A stretch of DNA of 36,305 nucleotides from Variovorax sp. KBW07. Its GTDB lineage: Bacteria; Pseudomonadota; Gammaproteobacteria; Burkholderiales; Burkholderiaceae_C. The notes below the pieces were generated by a model. The model had not been told where the DNA came from and did not search any database. It saw only the letters and a program-made list of their open reading frames with translations. The stretch spans positions 1 through 36,305 of the forward strand of contig NZ_QAJK01000093.1 of the NCBI RefSeq assembly GCF_003852515.1. Reading direction: 5' to 3'. How positions within the stretch are numbered: position 1 is the stretch's first letter; each line of letters begins with the position of its first letter. Shown here piece by piece: positions 12,042 through 19,734 of this stretch. A program made the position numbers and the translations under genes.

Positions 12042-14255
12042 TCATTGCTGGCGCGGCTGATTCGGGTCGCCGGGACGGCCCGGCGGATGCCGGGCTGCCG
12101 CCGCATCCGCGCGCTGCTGGTGCTGGGCCTGGGCCTGCTGCTGTTGCTGCCGTGCCTGCGCCTGTTGTTGCTGCTGTTGGGCTTGCTGCTGCGCGCGCGC
12201 TTGCTGTTGTGCCTGCTGTTGCTGCATCTGCTGTTGTTGCGCCTGGCGCTGCTGCTGCATTGCCTGCTGCTGTTGTTGCCGCGCAGCCGCTGCCTGCTGC
12301 TGAGCCTGCTGGGCTTGCTGTTGCTGGCGTGCCTGGTTCTGTGCCTGCGCCTGTGCCTGCAACTGCTGTTGCTGCTGCTGCTGCTGCTGCGCTTGCTGGC
12401 GCTGGATCTGTTGTTGCTGCTGTTGGGCTTGCTGCTGTTGGCGCATCGCCTGTTGCTGCGCCAGCTGGGCTTGTTGTTGTTCACGCGCCTGGTTCTGTGC
12501 CTGCTGTTGCTGCTGTGCTTGCATGCGCTGGACCTGTTGCTGCTGCAGCTGGGTCTGTTGCTGCGCGCGCGCTTGTTGTTGCGCCAGTTGTTGCTGCTGC
12601 GCCTGCTGGCGTCTTGACTGCTCCTGCTGGGCCTGTTGTTGCTGCCGCTGCTGCTGGTCGTGCAGAGCCTGCTGCTGTCGTTGTTGCTGTTGCTGTTGCT
12701 GCAGCACTTGCTGCTGCTGTGCCTGCGGGTTGTCATTGCCACCGCGGTGCGGTTGTTGCTGCTGCTGAGCCAGCAGCGCCTGTTGCTGCGCTTGCTGCCG
12801 GCGCAACTGTTCCTGCTGCTGTTGTTGTGGCTGCGCTTGTTGTGGCGGTTGCTGCTGCTGGAACCGGGCCTGCCGCGCTTGCTGTTGCTGCTCCCTGGCC
12901 TGCTGTTGCTGAATGCGCGACTGTTCGGCCTGCTGCTGCGCGCGTTGCTGCGCTTGTTGCTGGGCCTGCTGTTGCAGCATTGCCTGCTGCTGACGGGCCT
13001 GTTGCTGCCGCTGTTGCTCCGTGAGCACCGCCTGCTGCTGTTGTTGCTGCCGCTGCTGCATCTGCTGCTGCGCCAGCAAGGCCTGTTGTTGCTGCTGTTG
13101 CGCCTGCTGTTGCTGCGCAAACGCCGGCCCCGCCGCGAAGTTGGGCGGCGCTCCCGGCGGCAGGATCCCGCGTGGCCCGCCATTGTTGCTGTAGACATTG
13201 CGCACGTTGTTCACGTTGTTGACCACGGTGGTCGAGCGCGAGATGTAGGTGCTGTTGTTGTAGACCACGGCCGGCCGTGCATACGCCGGCTGCAGGTCGG
13301 GCCTGCGGTCGCGGTCGCGCCCGCGCGGTGCGCCCCAGTTCATGTTCCACGAATGCCAGCCCCAATCGTGCCGCTCCAGTGCGGCACCCACGATCACTCC
13401 GGCCCCGAAGGCCAGCGCACCCGCCGCCGCGACCTGGCCGCGGCTGTAGCCCGGTGCCACCTCGACGGGCGGCGCATAGGCGTAGCCGGGGTAGATGGGC
13501 TCGGACACGCCGTAGATCACCTGCGGGTCGTAGCTGGGCACGTACACCACGTCGGGCTGAACCGGCTCGATGGTGATCAGCTGCGGCGGCGGCTCGATCA
13601 TGGCAGGGCCTGCATACATCGGCTGCATGTCCGGCGCGGGCGCGTAGCCTTGCGGCGTTGCCGCGCTGGCCACGCGCAGCTTGTCGTTGTTCTTGAGGCG
13701 TCCCGCCTTTGCCGCCCGCTGGCGCATGACCTGGATCGCGTTCATCACATCGGCCGGGTCGTTGTAGTAGGCCTTGCCGAGTGCTTCGGTCCACGGCGCG
13801 TTGCCGGCCATCTGGTCGAGCACGCTGCGGAAGGCGGTGAGCGACTTCACGCTCGGGTCCCATGGCTGCTGGTTGGCGGCGTCGGCGAGCGGGCCGGCCT
13901 TGAGCGAGCGGTTCTGGCCCAGCCACTCGTGGGCGGCGGTGATCTGCTCGGGGTAGGTGGCGCCGGCCAGGATTTGCGCCACCAGCTTGTCGGGGTACAG
14001 CGCGATGGGCGCCACCAGTTGGTAGAGCTGTTCGGCCGATGGCGGCGTGTAGGCCACCGGGGTCGGGGCCGCGGGTGCCTGCGGCACCGAAGGCGGCGGA
14101 ATCGACAGCGCGGGATCGGCCTCGGCAGAGGCGGCGGCTGCAGGCGTGGGGGGCTTGGTCTTGTCGTCGCAACCCGGGAGTGCGAAGGCGATGGCGCCGA
14201 TGCACAGCGAGATCGTCAGCAGCCGCGGGACCGTGGGGCGATGGAGGGGTGTCAT
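12042..14255 (-). CDS. DUF3300 lipoprotein with a very long glutamine-rich tail
   Basis: 737 aa. Signal peptide with lipobox-like ALPGC near residue 29, so probably a lipoprotein. The DUF3300 domain covers roughly residues 60-300 (SAEQLYQLVAPIALYPDKLV; AGATYPEQI; PDVVYVPSYDP). A glycine/alanine helix follows (AAAGALAFGAGVIVGAAL), then an Asn/Arg-rich linker. About residues 379-715 are almost only Gln with Ala, Arg and Met. Function of DUF3300 is unknown; the tail suggests an extended coiled-coil or aggregation-prone segment. ATG 14255 is preferred over 14267 because GGAA lies 6 bases ahead of it. It is 184 bases after the DUF3299 gene, so it may be last in that operon or separate. Confidence 0.88.
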   Translation of the reverse strand: MTPLHRPTVPRLLTISLCIGAIAFALPGCDDKTKPPTPAAAASAEADPALSIPPPSVPQAPAAPTPVAYTPPSAEQLYQLVAPIALYPDKLVAQILAGATYPEQITAAHEWLGQNRSLKAGPLADAANQQPWDPSVKSLTAFRSVLDQMAGNAPWTEALGKAYYNDPADVMNAIQVMRQRAAKAGRLKNNDKLRVASAATPQGYAPAPDMQPMYAGPAMIEPPPQLITIEPVQPDVVYVPSYDPQVIYGVSEPIYPGYAYAPPVEVAPGYSRGQVAAAGALAFGAGVIVGAALERHDWGWHSWNMNWGAPRGRDRDRRPDLQPAYARPAVVYNNSTYISRSTTVVNNVNNVRNVYSNNGGPRGILPPGAPPNFAAGPAFAQQQQAQQQQQQALLAQQQMQQRQQQQQQAVLTEQQRQQQARQQQAMLQQQAQQQAQQRAQQQAEQSRIQQQQAREQQQQARQARFQQQQPPQQAQPQQQQQEQLRRQQAQQQALLAQQQQQPHRGGNDNPQAQQQQVLQQQQQQQRQQQALHDQQQRQQQQAQQEQSRRQQAQQQQLAQQQARAQQQTQLQQQQVQRMQAQQQQQAQNQAREQQQAQLAQQQAMRQQQQAQQQQQQIQRQQAQQQQQQQQQLQAQAQAQNQARQQQQAQQAQQQAAAARQQQQQAMQQQRQAQQQQMQQQQAQQQARAQQQAQQQQQQAQARQQQQQAQAQHQQRADAAAARHPPGRPGDPNQPRQQ
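12100..13125. repeat. About 1-kb CAG/CAA glutamine-codon repeat tract
   Basis: The plus strand shows long runs of CTG/TTG triplets broken by GCC/GCG (complement of CAG/CAA with Ala codons). CAG and CAA are mixed, so it is a degenerate protein-level repeat rather than a pure microsatellite. Leucine-rich open frames on the plus strand are its shadow. Confidence 0.85.
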
Positions 14256-14438
14256 CTGAAGTTCCATGAAGGCGCCGGCGTCGTGCCCGGAACTCTTTCA
14301 ACGGAACGCCGCAACAAGCGATGACAAAGCCTGCGTCGCGGATGCAACGGCGTGTGTCGGCGGTGCGCCGTCAACCCTGTCGGCGCAGAACCACAGCCCT
14401 TGCGAACCCGGGCGCCGACCCGGTGCCGAACCCAGGTA

Positions 14439-15107
14439 CTACTTGGAGCCGCCCGAGTACTTTGTGACGCTGGTGGCGCTCACGTGGTAGCCGCTGACGC
14501 CCATCATGGAATCGTTGCGCAGCGTCTGCAGCTTGCCGGTGACCCACACGGTGTCCATGGCGCGGAACTTGGCGCCCTTTTGCGCCACCACGTGCAGGAT
14601 CTGGTTGGCCGGCGGCGGCGGCGTGTGGATGCAGGCGCCGAAGTAGGGCACCAGCAGGAACTCGGTGATCTCGCCCTTGGCTTCCTCGAGCGGCACGATG
14701 AAGCCCGGAATCTTGACTTCGGTGCCGTTCATCGCGGGATTGGTCGGCGCGTTGTTCGACACCTCCTGCATCTTCATGAGCAGCTCGTTGGCACGCGGGT
14801 CGCCGTCGTCGAGCGCGCTGAGGTCCATGCCCTTGAATTCCTTGGCCGGGTCCCAGTCCTTGGGCACCAGTTCTTCCCACGTGATCTGGCGCGGCTGGCC
14901 CGGCGTGGCCTTAGCCGCTGCGGGTGCGGACTTGCCGCCCAGCGGGTTCGATGCGGTCGTGTCTTTCGGCGCGGGTTCCGCGGCCCAGGCGCCCAATGCG
15001 GCAGCCGCAAGACCGGCGCCGGCGAGCAGCATCGAAAGGCGGCTGAAAGCCCGGGGCGCGGAAAAAGAGCAAGAGGAGGAAGAAGAAGTTTTCTTTGCGA
15101 TGCGCAT
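14439..15107 (-). CDS. DUF3299 family exported protein
   Basis: 222 aa. The N-terminus has a Ser-rich start, then a hydrophobic signal segment at about residues 24-42 ending AWAA. The DUF3299 core follows: ITWEELVPKDWDP, KIPGFIVPLE, then VPYFGACIHTPPPPANQ with C159 and H161, a likely metal-binding or redox site. The family is periplasmic and its biochemistry is not established. It lies 3 bases after the permease gene, the last tightly coupled member of the ZrgA-ABC cassette, so a role in the same metal-related process is likely. The same family accompanies zrg-type zinc loci. Confidence 0.88.
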   Translation of the reverse strand: MRIAKKTSSSSSCSFSAPRAFSRLSMLLAGAGLAAAALGAWAAEPAPKDTTASNPLGGKSAPAAAKATPGQPRQITWEELVPKDWDPAKEFKGMDLSALDDGDPRANELLMKMQEVSNNAPTNPAMNGTEVKIPGFIVPLEEAKGEITEFLLVPYFGACIHTPPPPANQILHVVAQKGAKFRAMDTVWVTGKLQTLRNDSMMGVSGYHVSATSVTKYSGGSK

Positions 15108-15110
15108 GGT

Positions 15111-16373
15111 TCAAATCCTCGGAGAGAGGCCGTCCGCCAGGGAGAGTCGGTAGGCACGGATGCCGGGCAAGAGGCTGGCCAGCCAGCCCGCGACCAGCAG
15201 GCTCGCCATCAGCAGCCATTCGTTCAGTGTAGGTTCGGAAAGGCTCAGTGTCAGCCCGAACTGCGCCTGCAGCCATGGCGAGAGCAGGGCGATGCCCAGC
15301 ACCGCCATGACCACGCCGAAGGCCACGCCGAGCACGGTGACCATGGCGCCTTCGAGCGCCAGCAGCGCCAGCACGTGGCGCAGGCCCGCGCCCACCGCGC
15401 GCAGCACGGCCAGTTCGCGGCGGCGCTCGTTCAGGCCGGCCATGACGACCGACACCAGCCCCGCGAGGCTGACCAGCGCCACCAGCGCCGACATCAACAG
15501 CAGTGCGTTTTCGCCGATGCCGATCACGCTCCACAGTTCGTCGAGCGCCACGCCGGGCAGGATGGCCATGAGCGGCTCGCCGGTGTAGGTCGAAATCCAG
15601 CGCTGCACGCCGAACACGGCGGCGCGGTTCTTCAGGCCCACCAGCGCGGCCGTCACATTCTTGGGCGTGAGGTCGAACTTGCGCACCTGCTCGGCGGGAA
15701 TCTTCACGCCCGGCATCGGCGCGCCGCCGACCCATTCGAGGTGAATGGCTTCCATGGCCGCCAGGCCGATGTGCACCGTGCGGTCGACCGGCGTGCCGGT
15801 GCGCGCGAGCACGCCGACCACGGTGAAGGGCTTGTCGGCATGCTCGGCCACGTTGAGCTCGCCGCTGCCGTGGGCCAGCGTGATCTTCTGGCCCACGTGG
15901 TAGCCGAGCTTGTCGGCCACCTCGGCGCCCACCACCGCATCGAAGAGTTCGCTGAAGGGCTTGCCTTCGCGCAGCTTCAGCAGCTGCTTGTCGCCATAGC
16001 GAAAGCGCGTGAAGTATTCGGGCGAGGTGGCCAGCACGGCAAAGCCCCGGTGCGAGTCGCCCAGCGACAGCGGCACGACCCAGTCGACGCCGGGGTGCGC
16101 GCCGAGCGCCTGCACGCTCTTCCACGAGATGTTGTTGGTGGCCGCGCCGATGCGGAACACCGAGTACAGCAGCAGCTGCGTGGAGCCGGTGCGCGCGCCG
16201 ACGATCAGGTCGGTGCCCGAGACGGACGACGCGAAGTTCTCGCGCAGCTCGGTGCGGATGCGCTCGACGCCGAGCAGCAGGAAGGTCGACAGCGCGATCG
16301 AGAACACGGTGAGCGCGAGCGTGAAGCGCCGGTTCCAGGCGCTGCGCCATGCAATGGAAAAAAGGGCTCTCAT
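15111..16373 (-). CDS. ABC transporter permease, FtsX/MacB-type
   Basis: 420 aa inner-membrane protein with the four-helix layout of MacB/FtsX-type (type VII) permeases. There is one N-terminal helix (residues about 15-36), a periplasmic MacB_PCD domain of about 240 residues (SGTDLIVGARTGSTQ; NVAEHADKPFTVVGVLARTGTP), then three C-terminal helices including the FtsX region with NERRRELAVLRAVGA. These proteins usually couple ATP hydrolysis to periplasmic work rather than classic import. Its ATG overlaps the ATPase gene stop by four bases, and the DUF3299 gene follows after 3 bases. The DUF2796 gene in the same operon suggests a zrg-like zinc-related function, as inference. Confidence 0.9.
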   Translation of the reverse strand: MRALFSIAWRSAWNRRFTLALTVFSIALSTFLLLGVERIRTELRENFASSVSGTDLIVGARTGSTQLLLYSVFRIGAATNNISWKSVQALGAHPGVDWVVPLSLGDSHRGFAVLATSPEYFTRFRYGDKQLLKLREGKPFSELFDAVVGAEVADKLGYHVGQKITLAHGSGELNVAEHADKPFTVVGVLARTGTPVDRTVHIGLAAMEAIHLEWVGGAPMPGVKIPAEQVRKFDLTPKNVTAALVGLKNRAAVFGVQRWISTYTGEPLMAILPGVALDELWSVIGIGENALLLMSALVALVSLAGLVSVVMAGLNERRRELAVLRAVGAGLRHVLALLALEGAMVTVLGVAFGVVMAVLGIALLSPWLQAQFGLTLSLSEPTLNEWLLMASLLVAGWLASLLPGIRAYRLSLADGLSPRI

Positions 16374-17137
16374 GCATCCACCGCCATCGCGCTGGATGCG
16401 GCGCGGTTGATCTCCGGCAGCAGCACATGCCGAGCAAAGCGCTGGGCGATGCGCTGGTCGTGGCTCACGAACACCAGCGCGCTGTGGTTCACGGCGCAGG
16501 CGGTCAGCAGCACATCGAGAAAGGCTTCGCGCCGGTCTTCGTCGAGCGCGGACGTGGGCTCGTCGGCAATCACCACCTCGGGCTGGCCGATGAGCGCGCG
16601 CGCGGCGGCCACGCGCTGCTGCTGGCCGACCGAGAGCTGCAGCGCCTGGCGCTTCCAGAGGTTGCGGTCCAGGCCCATCTGGTCGAGCAGGTGCTCGGCT
16701 TCTTCGCGAGAGCTGCCGTTGCGTGCGGCCTGTGCTTCGCGCCGTGCCGAGAAGCGGCAGGGCAGCAGCACGTTGTCGAGCACGCTCAGGTACGGCAGCA
16801 GGTTGAACTGCTGGAAGATGTAGCCCACGTGCGCCACGCGGCTGCGGTCGCGCGCGGCGCCCGAGAGCTTCGACCAGTCGTGCCCCAGCAGCGTGACGCG
16901 GCCTTCGTCGGCCACCAGCACGCCGGCCAGCAGCGACAGCAGCGTGCTCTTGCCGCAGCCGCTGGGCCCATGCAAGAACACCGATTCGCCGGCGGTGATG
17001 CGAAAGGCCTCGATGTCGATGCACGGCGTCTTGACGCCCGGCCACGAGAAGCGAAGTGCTTCGGCGGCGAGCACGACGCGCAAGGGCGATGTGGCTGTCG
17101 TTGCGGCGGTCGTTGCGGCCTCGTGGGGCGTGCTCAC
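16370..17137 (-). CDS. ABC transporter ATP-binding protein, LolD/MacB-type
   Basis: 255 aa cytoplasmic ATPase. Walker A GPSGCGKST at residues 57-65, Q-loop FQQFNLLPYLSVLDNV (typical of LolD/MacB ATPases), signature LSVGQQQR, Walker B VVIADEPTSALD, and switch His in VSHDQR. The first 20 residues are an Ala/Thr-rich lead. It lies 4 bases after the DUF2796 gene and overlaps the permease gene by 4 bases, so it is the energising partner of that permease. The signature has Val where Gly is usual (LSVGQ instead of LSGGQ), a tolerated substitution in this group. Confidence 0.9.
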   Translation of the reverse strand: MSTPHEAATTAATTATSPLRVVLAAEALRFSWPGVKTPCIDIEAFRITAGESVFLHGPSGCGKSTLLSLLAGVLVADEGRVTLLGHDWSKLSGAARDRSRVAHVGYIFQQFNLLPYLSVLDNVLLPCRFSARREAQAARNGSSREEAEHLLDQMGLDRNLWKRQALQLSVGQQQRVAAARALIGQPEVVIADEPTSALDEDRREAFLDVLLTACAVNHSALVFVSHDQRIAQRFARHVLLPEINRAASSAMAVDA

Positions 17138-17141
17138 AGTG

Positions 17142-17726
17142 TCACTTGCCCCAGCTCAGGCGGGCGGGCTGTGCGGCCTGGGCGGCACCCGGGCGCTTCA
17201 GTTGGCGCTTGAACTGGCCCTGCGCGGAAGCAATCTGCGAATCGATCTGGCGCAGGCCCTTGAAGGCGGCGAACAGGTTCACGTCGATGAACTTCGCGGC
17301 GGCCGCATTGGTGCAGTTGAACGAGAACGTGGCGTCGAGGTCGGCGTGGCCCACGGGTTCGCTCGGGTCGGGGTTGCCAAGGCCGAGCGCGCCGGAGCGC
17401 AGGTCGACCGGGCCCAGCTTGCAGTTGGCGGCCGGGTCGATGACGAACAACTTGTCGGCCGCGCGCAGCTGGGCCACGGCGTCGGCGACGGTTTTCTTTT
17501 CGGCATCGGTCTTGGGGGCGCGCTCGAAGCCGACGATGTTGTCGAGCGGCGATTCCATGTCGATCACCACGGTGGGGCCGTCGATGGCCACGTCGAGCTT
17601 CATCTGGCCGTGCACGTGCGCGTGTTGTTGCTGCGCCTGCGCGGCAAGGAACGGGGCGGCCGCAAGAAACGCGGCGGCAATTGCAAGACCGCCGGTGCGG
17701 CCCAGTCGTCGGGTCGTCAATGTCAT
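17142..17726 (-). CDS. zrgA: ZrgA family (DUF2796) periplasmic protein
   Basis: 194 aa with a signal peptide ending about residue 31. Directly after it comes the metal-binding-looking motif H35-A-H37-V-H39-G, then VAIDGPTVVIDMESPLDNIVGFE, typical of DUF2796/ZrgA. In Vibrio cholerae the zrgABCDE cluster containing this family is Zur-repressed and contributes to zinc uptake. Here the same combination appears: DUF2796, ABC ATPase, FtsX-type permease, DUF3299. Unlike some ZrgA proteins I see no long internal His-rich loop, only the N-terminal triplet of histidines. Its ATG overlaps the sulfurtransferase stop by four bases. I could not find a convincing Zur box. Family is sure; the zinc role is inferred. 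Confidence 0.85.
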   Translation of the reverse strand: MTLTTRRLGRTGGLAIAAAFLAAAPFLAAQAQQQHAHVHGQMKLDVAIDGPTVVIDMESPLDNIVGFERAPKTDAEKKTVADAVAQLRAADKLFVIDPAANCKLGPVDLRSGALGLGNPDPSEPVGHADLDATFSFNCTNAAAAKFIDVNLFAAFKGLRQIDSQIASAQGQFKRQLKRPGAAQAAQPARLSWGK

Positions 17727-18631
17727 GGTTCAGCGCCTTGCCGGGTCGGCAGCCCCGGCGTGTTGCTCCATTCGCTCCAGCTGCCGGCATAGAGCGCGGT
17801 CGTCCCGAAGCCGGCGATCTGCATCGCAAGCAGGTTGGGCACGGCGCTCACGCCGCTGCCGCATTGGTGGACGACTGTCGCCGCGTCACGTCCCGCGAGC
17901 AGCGATTCGAACTCGGCACGCAATTGCGATGCCGGCTTGAATTTGCCGTCGGGTCCGAGGTTGTCGGCGAAGGGCCGGTTCAGGGCCCCGGGGATGTGAC
18001 CGGCAATCGGGTCCAGAGGTTCCACCTCGCCACGGTAACGGGCACCGGCGCGTGCATCGATCAGCTGTTGGTCAGGTTGGCCGAGCCGGCGCACCACGGT
18101 GTCGGTGGTGACGAGCTTTGCAATCGGCTCGGCGGCCACGAAGTTCGACTGGAAGCGCGCGGGCTCTTCGCGGCCGGTGACTTCGCCGCCCGCCGCCTGC
18201 CAGGCCTGCAGGCCGCCGTCGAGCACGGCCACCGCGTCGTGGCCCATCCACTTGAGCATCCACCACAGGCGCCCGCAGTAGTTGGCGCCGTTGCGGTCGT
18301 ACACCACGGCCTGCATGTCGTTGGCAAAGCCGACGCTGGAAAGCCAGGCGGCAAATTTTTCGCGGCTGGGCAATGGGTGGCGGCCGCCCGAGGCGGGCAG
18401 GCCGTCGTCTTGCGCCACCACCACTTCGCCGTGCGCACCGGGCAAGCCATGCCTGGCGCTGAGGTCGGTATCGAGGTTGGCGTACTGGGCACCCGGAATG
18501 TGCGCGGCCGCATACAGCTGCGGGCCGGCTTCGGGCTTCATGAGTTCGAAGCTGCAGTCGAACACCATGAAGGGCGTGTCGCCCTGCTGCAGCTGCTTGA
18601 GTTGTTCGACGGAGATGAGGGTGGTGTACAT
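17723..18631 (-). CDS. sseA: 3-mercaptopyruvate/thiosulfate sulfurtransferase (SseA-type)
   Basis: 302 aa with two rhodanese domains. It transfers sulfur from 3-mercaptopyruvate (or thiosulfate) to an acceptor through a cysteine persulfide. The catalytic Cys257 is in HQCGSGVSAV; a CGSG-V-(S/T)-A loop is characteristic of mercaptopyruvate sulfurtransferases rather than thiosulfate-specific rhodaneses. The N-terminal inactive domain has VFDCSFEL and YDRNG; the C-terminal domain has LIDARAGARYRGEVEPLDP and GHIPGA. No signal peptide, so cytoplasmic. It is coupled by ATGA overlap to the ZrgA gene downstream and lies 38 bases after the EamA gene. The functional link to the ABC cassette is unclear. 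Confidence 0.92.
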   Translation of the reverse strand: MYTTLISVEQLKQLQQGDTPFMVFDCSFELMKPEAGPQLYAAAHIPGAQYANLDTDLSARHGLPGAHGEVVVAQDDGLPASGGRHPLPSREKFAAWLSSVGFANDMQAVVYDRNGANYCGRLWWMLKWMGHDAVAVLDGGLQAWQAAGGEVTGREEPARFQSNFVAAEPIAKLVTTDTVVRRLGQPDQQLIDARAGARYRGEVEPLDPIAGHIPGALNRPFADNLGPDGKFKPASQLRAEFESLLAGRDAATVVHQCGSGVSAVPNLLAMQIAGFGTTALYAGSWSEWSNTPGLPTRQGAEP

Positions 18632-18669
18632 GGCGTGTGCTCCTTCGAAATGACGTTGTTGCGCGTGGT

Positions 18670-19602
18670 TCAGTGTTCCTCGGCCGGCGCCTTGGGCACC
18701 GCCCGCTGCCGCAGCACGGTGGCCGCGATGCCGCTCGCGATGATCAGCGCCATGCCCGCCCAGCCGGCCGCGTCGATGTGGTCGTCGAACAGCACCACGC
18801 TGTAGAACGCCGCAAAGACAATGCCCGAATACTGCAGGTTGGCCACCACCAGCGTACCGGCCTGGGTCTTGGCGGTGGCGTAGGCGCGGGTCATGCACAG
18901 CTGTCCGAGCGCGGCCAGCAGGCCGATCGGCAGCAGCCACAGCGCATGCTGCCACGTCCACGAACTGCCGCCCGAAAACCCGGTGGCGGCCGTGGCAAAG
19001 GCGCCGGCCACGGCCGAGCCGACCGCGAAATAGAACACCGTGCGCAGCTCGGGCTCGCCGATGCGCGACAGGGCCACCACCTGCATGTAGGCGAAGGCGG
19101 CCGTCAGGCCCGACAGCAGGCCGAGCATGCCGGCGAAACCTTCATTGCCGCTGACGGTGGGCTTGAGCATCAGCACCACGCCGGCGAAACCCGCCAGCAC
19201 TGTCAGGGCCAGCGCGCCCTGCAGCGGCGGGCGTTCCACGCGCCCGTCGCGCCCGGGCACGGGCACCCAGGCCAGCAGCGCGCCGCCGATGAGAAAGGCC
19301 GCGACCCACACGCTGCTCATGTAGTTGAGCGTGACGGCGGTGGCCAGCGGCATGTGGGCGATGGCGTAGAACCACGCGCCCAGCGAGATCACGCCGATGG
19401 TGCTGCGCCAGGCGTGCATGCCGGGGTATTTGGTGGCGAGCGAGACGCCTCGGTTGCGCGCCAGGAGCCAGAGAAAAACGATGCCGATCAGGCCGCGGCC
19501 GAGCACCATTTCGCCGCTGTTGAACCACGCCGATGCGATCTTGACGACCACGCTCATGGTTGCGAACAAAAAGGCGCCGAGCACCATCCAGAGCGCTTGC
19601 AT
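18670..19602 (-). CDS. EamA/DMT family transporter
   Basis: 310 aa with about ten membrane helices in two EamA repeats, the drug/metabolite transporter layout. It starts MQALWMVLGAFLFATMSVV. The second repeat begins near GLLSGLTAAFAYMQVVALSR and contains the conserved C-terminal pattern YSGIVFAAFYSVVLFDD. Members export amino acids, nucleobases or other small metabolites; the substrate is not deducible. It may be the first gene of the minus-strand unit with sseA and the zrgA cassette (38-base gap). Upstream lies an 88-bp intergenic repeat. Confidence 0.88.
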   Translation of the reverse strand: MQALWMVLGAFLFATMSVVVKIASAWFNSGEMVLGRGLIGIVFLWLLARNRGVSLATKYPGMHAWRSTIGVISLGAWFYAIAHMPLATAVTLNYMSSVWVAAFLIGGALLAWVPVPGRDGRVERPPLQGALALTVLAGFAGVVLMLKPTVSGNEGFAGMLGLLSGLTAAFAYMQVVALSRIGEPELRTVFYFAVGSAVAGAFATAATGFSGGSSWTWQHALWLLPIGLLAALGQLCMTRAYATAKTQAGTLVVANLQYSGIVFAAFYSVVLFDDHIDAAGWAGMALIIASGIAATVLRQRAVPKAPAEEH

Positions 19603-19612
19603 TATTGGCTCT

Positions 19613-19700
19613 CCCCCAGGCTTCGCGCACTTCGTGTCGCTTCTCCAACCCCCTCACCGGGGGCAACACCAGCGGCCCGGCAAAGCCGGTTCCGCGGTGT
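19613..19700 (+). repeat. Dispersed intergenic repeat, copy A
   Basis: 88 bases beginning CCCCCAGGCTTCGCGC and ending CCGCGGTGT. A second copy of equal length lies at 22258-22345 with only a handful of differences. It contains a small C/G-run hairpin and a 35-base compound hairpin at 19666-19700 (ACACC...GGTGT outer arms, GCGG/CCGC, CCGGC-AAA-GCCGG). It lies between the EamA and Rieske genes. The layout resembles REP-type or mosaic intergenic repeats. Confidence 0.8.
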
Positions 19701-19734
19701 TCCCAGAACACCCGTCGATGCGGCAATCATCGAG

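Noticed and set aside
12100-13125. Triplet-rich region considered as a CRISPR or satellite array
   Set aside because: There is no fixed repeat-spacer pattern; it is in-frame glutamine and alanine coding DNA.
12045-14324. Long leucine-rich open frames on the plus strand
   Set aside because: They are the complement of the glutamine-codon tract in the DUF3300 gene. The minus-strand frame has a signal peptide and a recognised domain; the plus-strand frames have none.
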